Origin: Methanomethylovorans sp.
GTDB taxonomy: Archaea > Halobacteriota > Methanosarcinia > Methanosarcinales > Methanosarcinaceae
Length of the DNA: 60,648 nucleotides
Assembly: GCA_014361205.1 (NCBI GenBank)
Contig: JACIVZ010000002.1
Span: forward strand, 1 to 60,648
Direction: 5' to 3'
Part shown: in pieces, positions 51,170-59,417 of the stretch
How positions within the stretch are numbered: the stretch's first letter is position 1
Layout of the letters: each line of letters begins with the position of its first letter
Made by a program: the position numbers and the translations under genes
Notes under the pieces: model-generated
Told to the model about the DNA's origin: nothing
The model's database searches: none
What the model saw: only the letters and a program-made list of their open reading frames with translations

Positions 51170-52865
51170 TTGCACTATGGCCTTGGTATTGATACTGGTG
51201 GAACATACACAGATGCTGTTCTTTTAAGAGGGTCAGACGGTATGATCGTAGATTCCAAAAAAGCGTTTACCACATATCCTGACCTGCAGATCGGCATAAG
51301 TGCGGTTCTGGATGCCCTTGACCAGGAACTTCTCAGCCAGGTCAGCCTCGTATCAGTCTCTACAACTCTTTCCACTAATTCCCTGCTTGAAGGTAGAGGA
51401 ACCCCTGTAGGACTTGTGCTCATTGCTTATAGGACAGCATCCTGCAGAACAGGAATTCCCTACCCAGGATCTCATAGTTGTGCCCGGTGGTCATGGTCCA
51501 AGCGATGAAGAAAAGGTGCCTTTGGATACCGAAGCTATCAGAGAATTTGGTGACAGAACAAAGGACAAAGTTTCAGCATACGAAATCTCGTTTTTCGTTG
51601 GAACAAGGAATCCCGAACATGAACTGCGGGCCAAATCCCTGATCCAGAAGGTTACTGGCAAACCTGTGGTATGTGGCCACTAACTTTCCCAGGAACTAGG
51701 TGCCTATGAAAGGGCAGTTACTGCTGTTCTTAATGCTCAGTTGATACCCATTACGCATCGCTTTGTTAGTGCTGTTATGGCAGACATCAGGAAAAGAGGC
51801 ATCAATGCAAGGATGCTGATGTTGAAATGTGATGGATCCGTGTATAATTTGGAGGATGCTCTAGAAAAACCTATTGAGACCATTTTTTCCGGCCCTGCGG
51901 CAAGTCTTCTTGGAGCATCGTATCTTGCAAAACTGGACACATGTGCTGCCATAGATGTAGGTGGGACCAGTACCGATGTATCCGCTATTTACCAAGGGGT
52001 ACCTGAAATAAGTGATTCAGGTTCTGTGGTGGGCGGATGGAAAACAAGGGTCAGGGCTATGAAAATGGAAACTTCAGCCACAGGTGGAGACAGTCATGTC
52101 TGGATCACTGATGGAAAAGTGAAGATAGGTCCCAGACGTGTTATTCCTCTATGTGTTGCTGCTGTTGAGTATCCAGGACTGTTACAGAAGCTTAGTCACA
52201 TGAAACCACTACCCCGTAAGTCACTGGATGAGAACTACCAGCCCACCAAATTTTTCGTAAGGACCGGCTATGCCTGCAATGGGCTGAACAATGAAGAAGC
52301 TGAAATGCTCCAGCATATCGGAAGCGACCCTATTAGCATACATGAGCTCTACACTTCTATGCATGCTATGCCATCTGGAAAGATAATTGATTCACTTATA
52401 AAGAAAAGATTGGTGCAAGCCATCGGTTTCACGCCCACGGACGCTTTGCATTGACCCGTAAAAGCATATTCTGAGGAAATGTCTGCACTTTTAGATGCTG
52501 ACATTATCATTCCGGAACATGCAGATGTGGGGAATGCCGTGGGGGCTCTTGCGGGCAAGGGAGTCAAAAAAGTCGAAGTGCTGATCATTCCAGAATCCAT
52601 AGAAAAGCCTGCAGAGGACTTCCTTATTTTCTATCCGGGTGGAAGAGAACATGTTGTAGATTATAGAGAAGCCTTTGAAAGAGCGAGACAGATAGGACTG
52701 GACATGGTGCTTGAATATGAGAACAGGTGTGGAGTAAGCAAGGAAGAGACCGAGACTAATGTTTCAGTAAAGAGCATTTCTCCTGAGAACTGGCCTCATC
52801 CACCTCTGGAAACAAGGATCACAGTTGTAGGCATAGGCAATCCCATGATGATCATAAAGGGATGA
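51170..52865 (+). pseudogene. Hydantoinase/N-methylhydantoinase A (HyuA-like) pseudogene
   Basis: The pieces are clearly one HyuA family protein: GIDTGGTYTDAVLL at the start, then VVPGGHGPSDEEK, AAIDVGGTSTDVSAIY and SATGGDSHVW. Three lesions break it. First, a seven-base near-duplication at about 51418-51431 (CTCATTG/CTTATAG) shifts the frame. Second, a TAA at 51681-51683 sits where the family has Glu (VCGH-E-LSQELG). Third, a TGA at 52452-52454 follows TPTDALH, with the next expected segment missing. The stops are TAA and TGA, so pyrrolysine cannot explain them. It sits in the middle of the metal-cofactor cluster without an obvious link to it. Confidence 0.88.
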
Positions 52866-52904
52866 AAAAGATTATTTCTATACTTACAGTAAACTAATCT
52901 TTTT
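52865..52904. terminator. Terminator-like hairpin after the pseudogene
   Basis: AAAAAGATTA (52865-52874) pairs perfectly with TAATCTTTTT (52895-52904) across a 20-base loop. The T-run at the 3' side favours termination of plus-strand transcription into the NifX operon. Confidence 0.6.
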
Positions 52905-52935
52905 GACCACATTAGATTGTCATCAATATAGTAGA

Positions 52936-52968
52936 TTAACTTTTTGAGTTAAATATTTATATTTTATC
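52936..52968 (+). promoter_or_regulatory. Promoter of the NifX-MinD operon with operator-like dyad
   Basis: TTAACT-TTTTG-AGTTAA (52936-52952) is a perfect dyad directly upstream of AAATATTTATATTTTATC (52951-52968), the likely TATA box. The start would be near 52990, about 45 bp before the first gene. The dyad's position suggests control by a repressor or activator. Confidence 0.5.
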
Positions 52969-53036
52969 TCATATTAGAGTAATTATCAAGAATAGAGAGA
53001 CGTGAAAAGACTTACTATGGTCAGGCCGTGAGCAAA

Positions 53037-53360
53037 ATGAAGATATGCGTTACTACAAAGAACAATGGTCCTGAAGCGGGAACTGACCCACATTTTGGAA
53101 GATGCTTATATTTTATGTTCGTAAATACAGACGATATGCAATATGAATTTGTGAAAAATCCTTATTCTTCTGCATCCCAAGGTGCAGGTGTACGGGCTGC
53201 ACAGTACGTTGCGGACCGTGGAGCAGACGTGCTTATTTGCAGCAACCCTGGCCCAAATGCCGTATCAGTAATGGAAACTGCAGGTATACAGATAGTAAAA
53301 TATCCTGAAATGAAAGCTATTGAAGCTGTACAAAAATTCCTTGAGACAAATGAAATTTAA
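53037..53360 (+). CDS. NifX/NifB-like dinitrogenase iron-molybdenum cofactor family protein
   Basis: 107 aa from the ATG at 53037 (a GTG nine bases earlier is possible). The small alpha/beta domain begins MKICVTTKNNGPEAGTDPHFGRCLYFMFVN, the conserved DxxFGRxxYF of this family, and ends ITGI-like AGIQIVKYPEMKAIEAVQKFLE. Proteins of this fold bind Fe-Mo-type or Mo-Cu clusters. The 'orange protein' of Desulfovibrio is a member. It is the first of two NifX-like genes in one operon with two MinD ATPases. Confidence 0.88.
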   Translation: MKICVTTKNNGPEAGTDPHFGRCLYFMFVNTDDMQYEFVKNPYSSASQGAGVRAAQYVADRGADVLICSNPGPNAVSVMETAGIQIVKYPEMKAIEAVQKFLETNEI

Positions 53361-53371
53361 ACGGTGAAAAT

Positions 53372-53767
53372 ATGAAGATATGTGTACCATCTATGGGTGA
53401 AACTGGCCTGGAAGATCAGGTAGGACAGCATTTTGGAAAGGTTTTGAACTATATAATGTACGATACAGAGACCAGTGAAGTTTCAGTAATACCCAATACC
53501 AGTGAGCATAATGGCGGAGTAGGGCTGCCTCCTGAACTGATGTCCCAAAACGGGGTTAATGTTATGCTTTGTGGAGGTCTTGGAAGGAAAGCTGTTGCTA
53601 TGTTCGAGCAGTATGGAATAGAAGTATATGTGGGAGCGCAGGGTACTATAAGGGATGCTCTGAAATCATGGGAAACAGGAAAATTACAAAAGGCGACCAT
53701 GGACAATGCATGCAGTTCCCATGAACACCACGACCACCATCATAGCCACGACCATCACCACCACTAA
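53372..53767 (+). CDS. NifX-like protein with His-rich metal-binding tail
   Basis: 131 aa. The same fold (MKICVPSMGETGLEDQVGQHFGKVLNYIMYD, then GVGLPPELMSQNGVNVMLCGGLGRKAV) is followed by a C-terminal HEHHDHHHSHDHHHH-type tail, very rich in histidine and probably a metal (nickel, zinc or copper) reservoir or delivery segment. It starts 12 bp after the first NifX gene. The duplication plus the tail suggest division of labour: one binding and one supplying metal. Confidence 0.87.
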   Translation: MKICVPSMGETGLEDQVGQHFGKVLNYIMYDTETSEVSVIPNTSEHNGGVGLPPELMSQNGVNVMLCGGLGRKAVAMFEQYGIEVYVGAQGTIRDALKSWETGKLQKATMDNACSSHEHHDHHHSHDHHHH

Positions 53768-53817
53768 AGTCCACATCCTCTGTGGGATGACAACAAAGTA
53801 AAAAGTACAGAGGCTTC

Positions 53818-54663
53818 ATGAGAATAGCAGTAGCAAGTGGCAAAGGAGGTACTGGTAAGACCACAGTGTCCATTAACCTTGCATTATCCCTTGGAAATGT
53901 CCAGCTCCTTGACTGCGATGTAGAAGAGCCGAACTGCAATCTCTTCCTCAACCACGAACTTAAAAAAGTGAGAGATGTGGTGGTTCGAGTCCCTTTCATT
54001 TCTAAAGATAAGTGCGACCTCTGTATGAAATGTGTAGATATCTGTCGTTTCAACGCACTTGTTAAACTGCCCAAAAGTCTAATGTTATTTCCAAAATTAT
54101 GCCATGGCTGTGGAGCATGTTCCATTGTATGCCCACAGGGTGCTATAAATGAAAAATGTAGGTCCATAGGGACCATTGAAAGGTCTGTTTCAAAGAACTG
54201 CGGCACGGAACTGTACCAGGGTCAATTGAATATCGGCGAGCCTATGGCTTCTCCTATAATCCATGCACTTAAAACACATATTGATGATACAAGAACCGTG
54301 ATCATAGACTCTCCGCCAGGTACTGCATGCCCGGTCATTTCTGCCATAACTGGGGCAGATTACTGTGTGCTTGTCACTGAGCCCACTCCTTTTGGATTGC
54401 ATGACCTGTCACTTGCACTGGAACTGGTAAAAGAAATGCGTATCCCACATGGAGTGGTGATCAACAGATGTGACCTAGGTGATGAAAGAGTGGACAGATA
54501 TTGTGCTGAGAACAGTATCCCGGTGCTTATGAAGATACCAAATGAAATGAAAATAGCTGAATTATACTCGCAAGGTATTCCTTTCGTGCTGCAAATGCCA
54601 CACTGGAAAGTAAATTTCGTTGAGATGTTCCGACAACTCCAAGAGCTGGCAGGCAGGTGTTGA
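53818..54663 (+). CDS. MinD-family ATPase with inserted 2[4Fe-4S] ferredoxin domain (copy 1)
   Basis: 281 aa. It has Walker A GKGGTGKTT at the N-terminus, and after the first quarter a ferredoxin insert with two CxxCxxCxxxC motifs (CDLCMKCVDICRF; CHGCGACSIVCPQ) at about residues 64-106. Walker B-type DSPPGTACPVISAITGADY and the late nucleotide-binding region NRCDLGDERV complete the P-loop fold. It is the COG1149 type, which in anaerobic bacteria accompanies ORP/NifX proteins. It follows the NifX genes by 50 bp, and copy 2 starts one base after its stop. Confidence 0.92.
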   Translation: MRIAVASGKGGTGKTTVSINLALSLGNVQLLDCDVEEPNCNLFLNHELKKVRDVVVRVPFISKDKCDLCMKCVDICRFNALVKLPKSLMLFPKLCHGCGACSIVCPQGAINEKCRSIGTIERSVSKNCGTELYQGQLNIGEPMASPIIHALKTHIDDTRTVIIDSPPGTACPVISAITGADYCVLVTEPTPFGLHDLSLALELVKEMRIPHGVVINRCDLGDERVDRYCAENSIPVLMKIPNEMKIAELYSQGIPFVLQMPHWKVNFVEMFRQLQELAGRC

Positions 54664-54664
54664 A

Positions 54665-55552
54665 ATGCCAAAACAGATAACTGTTATCAGTGGCAAAGGC
54701 GGTACTGGCAAGACAACTCTTACAGCGGCTTTTGCTTCCCTCGCGAACAAAGTCCTGATAGCAGATTGTGACGTGGATGCTGCGGATATTCACCTGATAC
54801 TGGATCCAATATCGACCAGCAAACTGGATTTCTATGGTATGGAAGTAGCTTCCATCAATGAGGACAAATGTTCTGCCTGTGGCTTATGCGTGGAAAGATG
54901 CAGGTTCGCTGCTATCTCAAAAGAATTGGTGATCGATGCACATATCTGCGAAGGATGTGGTGTATGTTCGCTAATCTGTCCTGAAAATGCCATAATAATG
55001 AAGGAACACAAAGCTGGAGAAATATTCAGGTCTGCAACAAGATTTGGTCCTTTAGTCCATGCGAGGTTAGGAATAGGGGAGGAAACTGGCGGAAAACTGG
55101 TCTCGATGGTTAGAAAGGTCTCCAGTGAAATGGCTATAGAGAATGACATTGATCTTATTATTATAGACGGACCTCCCGGAACCGGATGCTCTGTAATTGC
55201 GTCAATATCTGGGGTGGACCTTGTATTCATAGTTACGGAACCAAGTGTATCGGGGATACATGATCTTGAGAGGGTACTTGAGGTCACTGCTCATTTTGGA
55301 ATAAAGGCAGTTGTTTGTATCAACAAGTGCAACATCAATGAAGAAAAAACATCAGATATAGAAGAATTCTGTAAAATTAAAGGAATTGATGTAGTAGGCA
55401 AGCTTCCTCTGAGTGACATCCCCATTAAAGCAATGCTTGGAAGTCAAACAGTTATAGAATATGAAGATGGTATTTTTTCCGGAGCAGTTGGGGACATGTG
55501 GCGCAAGATAATGGCATGTGGTACATTAATGAAAAATGAAACGAAGTTTTGA
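54665..55552 (+). CDS. MinD-family ATPase with inserted 2[4Fe-4S] ferredoxin domain (copy 2)
   Basis: 295 aa from the ATG at 54665 (one base after copy 1). Walker A GKGGTGKTT, ferredoxin insert CSACGLCVERCRF and CEGCGVCSLICPENAI, and GPPGTGCSVIASISGVDL are in the same order as in copy 1. The two likely form a heterodimeric P-loop complex that couples ATP to electron or cofactor transfer. Short overlaps and common direction show one operon with the NifX genes. Confidence 0.92.
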   Translation: MPKQITVISGKGGTGKTTLTAAFASLANKVLIADCDVDAADIHLILDPISTSKLDFYGMEVASINEDKCSACGLCVERCRFAAISKELVIDAHICEGCGVCSLICPENAIIMKEHKAGEIFRSATRFGPLVHARLGIGEETGGKLVSMVRKVSSEMAIENDIDLIIIDGPPGTGCSVIASISGVDLVFIVTEPSVSGIHDLERVLEVTAHFGIKAVVCINKCNINEEKTSDIEEFCKIKGIDVVGKLPLSDIPIKAMLGSQTVIEYEDGIFSGAVGDMWRKIMACGTLMKNETKF

Positions 55553-55643
55553 GCCCAGGTATATTTGATAGGCCTTTAATAAGTGTAGACATTTGCAGAC
55601 TAATTGGCTGCATGCATTTGAATGGTTTTTGTTGTGATGTTTG

Positions 55644-55678
55644 TTGACAATATAATTAAAATTCATTATAATTGTCAA
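55644..55678. repeat. Inverted repeat before the 62-aa gene
   Basis: TTGACAAT (55644-55651) and ATTGTCAA (55671-55678) form a perfect eight-base dyad with a 19-base AT-rich spacer. A further near-match in the spacer (ATAAT/ATTAT) extends it. It lies about 50-80 bp before a small membrane gene and could be an operator or the terminator of the preceding operon. Confidence 0.45.
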
Positions 55679-55726
55679 AGCTCTTTTATGGGAGAAGCGA
55701 CATAAGATTAAATGTAAGGGATAGAT

Positions 55727-55915
55727 ATGTCAAGCATCCTTAACAGAAAGGCTGGTGGATCTCACCCACTGGCAAATATGACACTGGATTACATCGAAAT
55801 TCTGATTGCAGTTCTTATTTTTATATTGCTACTTTTTTCTATAGACAAGATGATAGACTTTGTCTGCTTGATAAAATCCATACTTTGTCCGAAAACTTTT
55901 TCATATGGACCATGA
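55727..55915 (+). CDS. Possible small membrane protein
   Basis: 62 aa with one clear membrane helix (IEILIAVLIFILLLFSI) and a second short hydrophobic stretch near the end. AAGGGAT lies before the ATG. I recognise no family. The reading frame is short, so it could be chance, but its isolated position behind a dyad gives it modest support. Confidence 0.35.
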   Translation: MSSILNRKAGGSHPLANMTLDYIEILIAVLIFILLLFSIDKMIDFVCLIKSILCPKTFSYGP

Positions 55916-55953
55916 AAAAGTTATGATGAAGTGAAAAGATAAGATTTTTATCT

Positions 55954-56589
55954 TTATCTCTTCCTTACCAAAAATAGCAGTGCTGTTAATGAGATGATAG
56001 ATAAAGACGCTTCAAATCCCGGGGTTGAAGGCACAGATACAGCACCCTTAGGTTCTTCACCGAAATGAAGAGCTTCAATTGCATCAATATCGGAACCTGG
56101 AGCCCTTCCAGAGATATTTGTTTCTCTGTCTTCAATTTTTACATATCTTGCCCAGCTCAATTTAGAGCCTGCAAGGTCAAATTCTGTTGTTCCTAATCCA
56201 GTACCAAGGGATACCCATGTTTGCAAGTCCTGACTGACAAAAACCTCGTACTTTTCAGGAGTGTCCATGCCATAGAAAACCTGATCTATTTCGTATACTC
56301 TCAGATCATCTCCTTCTCCATCAAGAATCAACTCATTTGCACCCATATCAACTATTACGTATCCACCGCCTAATGACATTGGTTCAACCTTTTTCATATC
56401 TACGACACCAATGATATAACTATCAAGATTGTTTATATTGGCCGCTCCTCCTAGTTTCTTATCAACCACACTGTTAGCATAGGCGCGACTATCGGTTCCA
56501 GGGGTTCTTCCATCTGCAAATACAACAATTGAAAGAGAAAGCATCAGAATTAATGATATGAATATATTAGAGATTTTTCTTTTAGACAT
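55954..56589 (-). CDS. PGF-CTERM-type surface protein
   Basis: 211 aa from the ATG at 56587-56589. A signal peptide (SNIFISLILMLSLSIVVFADG) is followed by an extracellular domain of about 150 aa, beta-rich with a KYEVFVSQDLQTWVSLGTG and YVKIEDRET pattern typical of discoidin/F5-8-like folds. The end VPSTPGFEASLSIISLTALLFLVRKR is a PGF-CTERM sorting signal: PGF motif, membrane helix and basic tail. An archaeosortase would process it and attach a lipid. Binding partner unknown. Confidence 0.75.
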   Translation of the reverse strand: MSKRKISNIFISLILMLSLSIVVFADGRTPGTDSRAYANSVVDKKLGGAANINNLDSYIIGVVDMKKVEPMSLGGGYVIVDMGANELILDGEGDDLRVYEIDQVFYGMDTPEKYEVFVSQDLQTWVSLGTGLGTTEFDLAGSKLSWARYVKIEDRETNISGRAPGSDIDAIEALHFGEEPKGAVSVPSTPGFEASLSIISLTALLFLVRKR

Positions 56590-56823
56590 ATGACCACCCA
56601 TGATTAATTAACAATATTAACACTTATCTATGTATACATAAAACTATCTCTATTTTCAAAGGATATTAGTTAGATGCATTGTTGCAGAAAGCTGCTACAT
56701 ACAAATAAACTGCAGACCTGGTAGCAATATTCAAGATTATAATTAGAGTTCATATCAAAAATTGACATGTTATTTGAGATTATATCAAAAATGTTAAATA
56801 AACCTTGTTTGCTATAGGAATTC

Positions 56824-57255
56824 ATGGAATGCTTTACAGGACTGGAAATATCCCCAAAGAAGGTGGAGTACTTGAAGTTTCTTTTCAAAAAGGATGAGAC
56901 TGTACGGACAACTGACATTTCCTCGGAACTTAATGTAGACCCCTCTACAACAACAAAAACTCTTGCAGATCTTGCTGCTCAGGGGTATGTGGACCATGTC
57001 CCATACAGAGGAGTACGATTGACAGAAAAAGGCAAGGAATACGCAAGATTTCTGGTCCATAGACACAACATCTTAAGCCTTCTTCTTACCCATTACGGGC
57101 TTTCTGCCAAAGAATCTTGCCATGAAGTATCCAGATTCGAAGCCTACGTATCCAGAAATGCAATTGAGAAGATATGTGCCTCCATGGGACATCCCACTGT
57201 AAGCGTATGTGGAAAAATATCGCATGGTTCATGCAGTATTGGTGAACATTCCTGA
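56824..57255 (+). CDS. DtxR/MntR-family metal-dependent repressor
   Basis: 143 aa. The N-terminal winged helix (VEYLKFLFKKDETVRTTDISSELNVDPSTTTKTLADLAAQGYV ... YRGVRLTEKGKEYA) is followed by the metal-binding/dimerisation domain, with RHNILSLLLTHYGLS and CHEVSRFEAYVS (a Cys/His/Glu site). The last 25 aa (CGKISHGSCSIGEHS) add Cys/His. It lies directly upstream of znuA and probably represses zinc or manganese uptake when the metal is plentiful. It ends without the SH3 domain of DtxR. Confidence 0.85.
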   Translation: MECFTGLEISPKKVEYLKFLFKKDETVRTTDISSELNVDPSTTTKTLADLAAQGYVDHVPYRGVRLTEKGKEYARFLVHRHNILSLLLTHYGLSAKESCHEVSRFEAYVSRNAIEKICASMGHPTVSVCGKISHGSCSIGEHS

Positions 57256-57265
57256 AAATTTTTTA

Positions 57266-57301
57266 GTATATAATATTGGTATTTATCCAAACTTTTTGGA
57301 T
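57266..57301 (+). promoter_or_regulatory. znuA promoter and operator-like palindrome
   Basis: GTATATAATA (57266-57275) is the TATA-like box. ATCCAAA-CTT-TTTGGAT (57285-57301) is a perfect 7-3-7 palindrome, about 20 bp further on and so over the likely transcription start of the transporter genes. It could be where the upstream DtxR-like protein binds. Confidence 0.5.
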
Positions 57302-57338
57302 TGATAGAACATAAGTAATGAAAAATTAGAGGTGGAGT

Positions 57339-58292
57339 ATGAACAAAGTTATCGAAATATTAGCAATATCTGCAATATGCGCCATATTACTGTTTAGCGG
57401 ATGTACTGAAAAAGCACAGGAAAACTCTGCAGAAGAAAAAACTTCGGGAGATAAAGTTTTAGTTGCGGTGACCATTGCCCCGCAGGCAGAATTTGTGGAA
57501 CAGATAGGTGGAAACAAAGTTCGTACAGTTGTTATGGTTCCTGCCGGTGCAAATGCACACACATATGAACCTACTCCAAACCAACTGAAAGATCTCAGCA
57601 ATGCACAAATGTATGTAAAATTAGGATCAAATATGGGGTTTGAACTTGCCTGGATGGATAAACTGCTGTCAATTAACTCTGATATGCATGTTGTTAACTC
57701 TTCCAGCGGAATAAAATTCAGGACTATGAGAGAGAATGAACAGGAATCACATGCGTATGAACATGAAGAAACTGAAGAACACGCCGAAGAAGAGCATGAT
57801 CACACTGGCCCTGACCCACATGTCTGGACTTCACCTCAGAATGCAAAGATAATGGTCAAGAACATATATGAAGGATTGGTAGCTATTGATCCGAATAATA
57901 AGGCAATATATAAACAGAATTACGATGCATATGTCTCTAAACTTGATGAAGTGGATGCCAAACTAAAAGCCGCACTTGCCGGAAAAGAAGGTACGAGTTT
58001 CATTGTATACCACCCTGCATGGGGATATCTTGCAGATGACTATGGATTACATGAGATTTCAATAGAAGTGGAAGGCAAAGAGCCAAGCGCAAAGGATATG
58101 AAAAAGCTAATAGACACTGCTAAAGAAAAAAGAATAAAAGTCATCTTTGTGCAAAAGGGATTCAGCACAGCAAGCGCACAGACAATTGCTACACAAATAG
58201 GAGGAGAGGTAGTTGAGATCGATCCCCTTGCAAAAGATTATGTAGATAACATGGAAAGGGTTGCTGATGCATTTGCAAAAGGACTGGAATGA
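57339..58292 (+). CDS. znuA: Zinc/manganese ABC transporter substrate-binding lipoprotein
   Basis: 317 aa. The signal ends in a lipobox (LLFSGC). The metal-binding ligands include the first His of AHTYEPTP and the GPDPHVWTSPQNAK motif, with a His/Glu-rich loop (ESHAYEHEETEEHAEEEHDH) between them, typical of ZnuA. The late conserved segment is VIFVQKGFSTASAQTIATQIG with Asp-Pro near the end. GAGGTGGA lies before the ATG. The ATPase and permease follow after a 364-bp remnant. Confidence 0.92.
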   Translation: MNKVIEILAISAICAILLFSGCTEKAQENSAEEKTSGDKVLVAVTIAPQAEFVEQIGGNKVRTVVMVPAGANAHTYEPTPNQLKDLSNAQMYVKLGSNMGFELAWMDKLLSINSDMHVVNSSSGIKFRTMRENEQESHAYEHEETEEHAEEEHDHTGPDPHVWTSPQNAKIMVKNIYEGLVAIDPNNKAIYKQNYDAYVSKLDEVDAKLKAALAGKEGTSFIVYHPAWGYLADDYGLHEISIEVEGKEPSAKDMKKLIDTAKEKRIKVIFVQKGFSTASAQTIATQIGGEVVEIDPLAKDYVDNMERVADAFAKGLE

Positions 58293-58656
58293 ATTATGTC
58301 ATGGTACTGGAGAATATTAATCTGCCAGTACACAGCAATATTTTTTGATAGTATTTATTCCAAAGGAAGAGTAAAAGATGTCTCTATTGATCTTACTTTT
58401 CCTATCAGTGTATAGTAAGCCCTGATGGAGCGCATGAATACTGGCGGCCCTTTGAGAGTTATATGGCAAAAAAGATTATCGGGTCGCACATATATCTTTG
58501 AAAAATATCAAAAGATTGGAATACCATCACCATCTCAGTAAATTGTCAGGTGGAAAGCATCTTTATTACAAGAACCTTTGTGGCCATGCTACTTGCAAAA
58601 GATTATATAGATAACATGGATAGGTTTGTTAATGCATTTGCAAAGGACTGGCATGA
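58293..58656 (+). pseudogene. Decayed partial duplicate of znuC plus the znuA 3' end
   Basis: This spacer is not random. It contains a broken copy of the beginning and middle of znuC: GTACTGGAGAATATTAATCT near 58312 matches the ATPase start region, CTTACTTTTCCTATCAGTGT near 58392 matches its core, and a TTGTCAGGTGG signature near 58540 matches LSGGQ. It then carries a second copy of the znuA ending (58592-58654 against 58228-58289). In-frame stops and deletions kill any product. It marks an ancestral tandem duplication of znuA-3'/znuC whose first copy decayed. Confidence 0.85.
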
Positions 58657-59406
58657 ATGACAAATGTCGTAGAGCTTCATGATGTATGGGTAAGTTATGG
58701 TAATGTCACTGTACTGGAGGATATAAACCTCACCGTACATGATAAAGATTTTTTGGGAATCATTGGCCCTAACGGAGGAGGAAAAAGTACTCTTCTTAAA
58801 GTGATCTTGGGACTCATAACACCTGACAAAGGTATTGTAAAACTTCTTGGAGATAAGCCTGAAAAGACGCACAAGTATGTGGGATATGTACCCCAATATG
58901 CCTCCTTCAATCTTACTTTTCCCATCAGTGTATGGGAAGTTGTCCTTATGGGACGTATGAACACTATTGGCCCTTTGAGAAGATATGGCAAAAAAGATTA
59001 TCACGCCGCACAGGAAGCTTTAAAAAAAGTGAAAATGCTGGAATACAAGGATCGACAGATCAGTGAATTGTCAGGTGGACAGCGTCAAAGAGTTTTTATT
59101 GCCAGATCCCTTGTGACCGACCCAAAGCTCCTCATCCTCGATGAGCCGGCAACAGGCGTAGACGCTGTAATGCAGAAAGAGTTCTATGAACTGCTGAAGG
59201 AACTTAAACAAAATATAGCTATCATAATGGTCTCTCACGATATCAGTGCTATTTCTATATACGTGGACAAAGTAGCCTGCCTTAACAGGAAATTACATTA
59301 TCATAATTCCAAGGAACTAAGTCCCGAAGACCTTGATGCTTCATATGCATGTCCCGTAGAAATGCTTGCACATGGAATGCCACATAGAGTATTTAAATTA
59401 CATTGA
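58657..59406 (+). CDS. znuC: Zinc/manganese ABC transporter ATP-binding protein
   Basis: 249 aa. Walker A GPNGGGKST, Q-loop PQYASFN, signature LSGGQRQRVFIARS and Walker B LLILDEPATGVDA are intact. The pattern matches ZnuC/MntB ATPases. The C-terminal tail (about 200-249) is family-typical. It starts just after the duplicate znuA tail (58592-58654), and znuB begins 12 bp after its stop, with GAGGTC as Shine-Dalgarno. Confidence 0.95.
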   Translation: MTNVVELHDVWVSYGNVTVLEDINLTVHDKDFLGIIGPNGGGKSTLLKVILGLITPDKGIVKLLGDKPEKTHKYVGYVPQYASFNLTFPISVWEVVLMGRMNTIGPLRRYGKKDYHAAQEALKKVKMLEYKDRQISELSGGQRQRVFIARSLVTDPKLLILDEPATGVDAVMQKEFYELLKELKQNIAIIMVSHDISAISIYVDKVACLNRKLHYHNSKELSPEDLDASYACPVEMLAHGMPHRVFKLH

Positions 59407-59417
59407 GGTCAAAAAAC

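Noticed and set aside
51170-52865. Readthrough of in-frame stops in the hydantoinase gene by pyrrolysine
   Set aside because: The stops are TAA and TGA, whereas pyrrolysine is inserted at TAG. A frameshift is also present, so decay explains it better.
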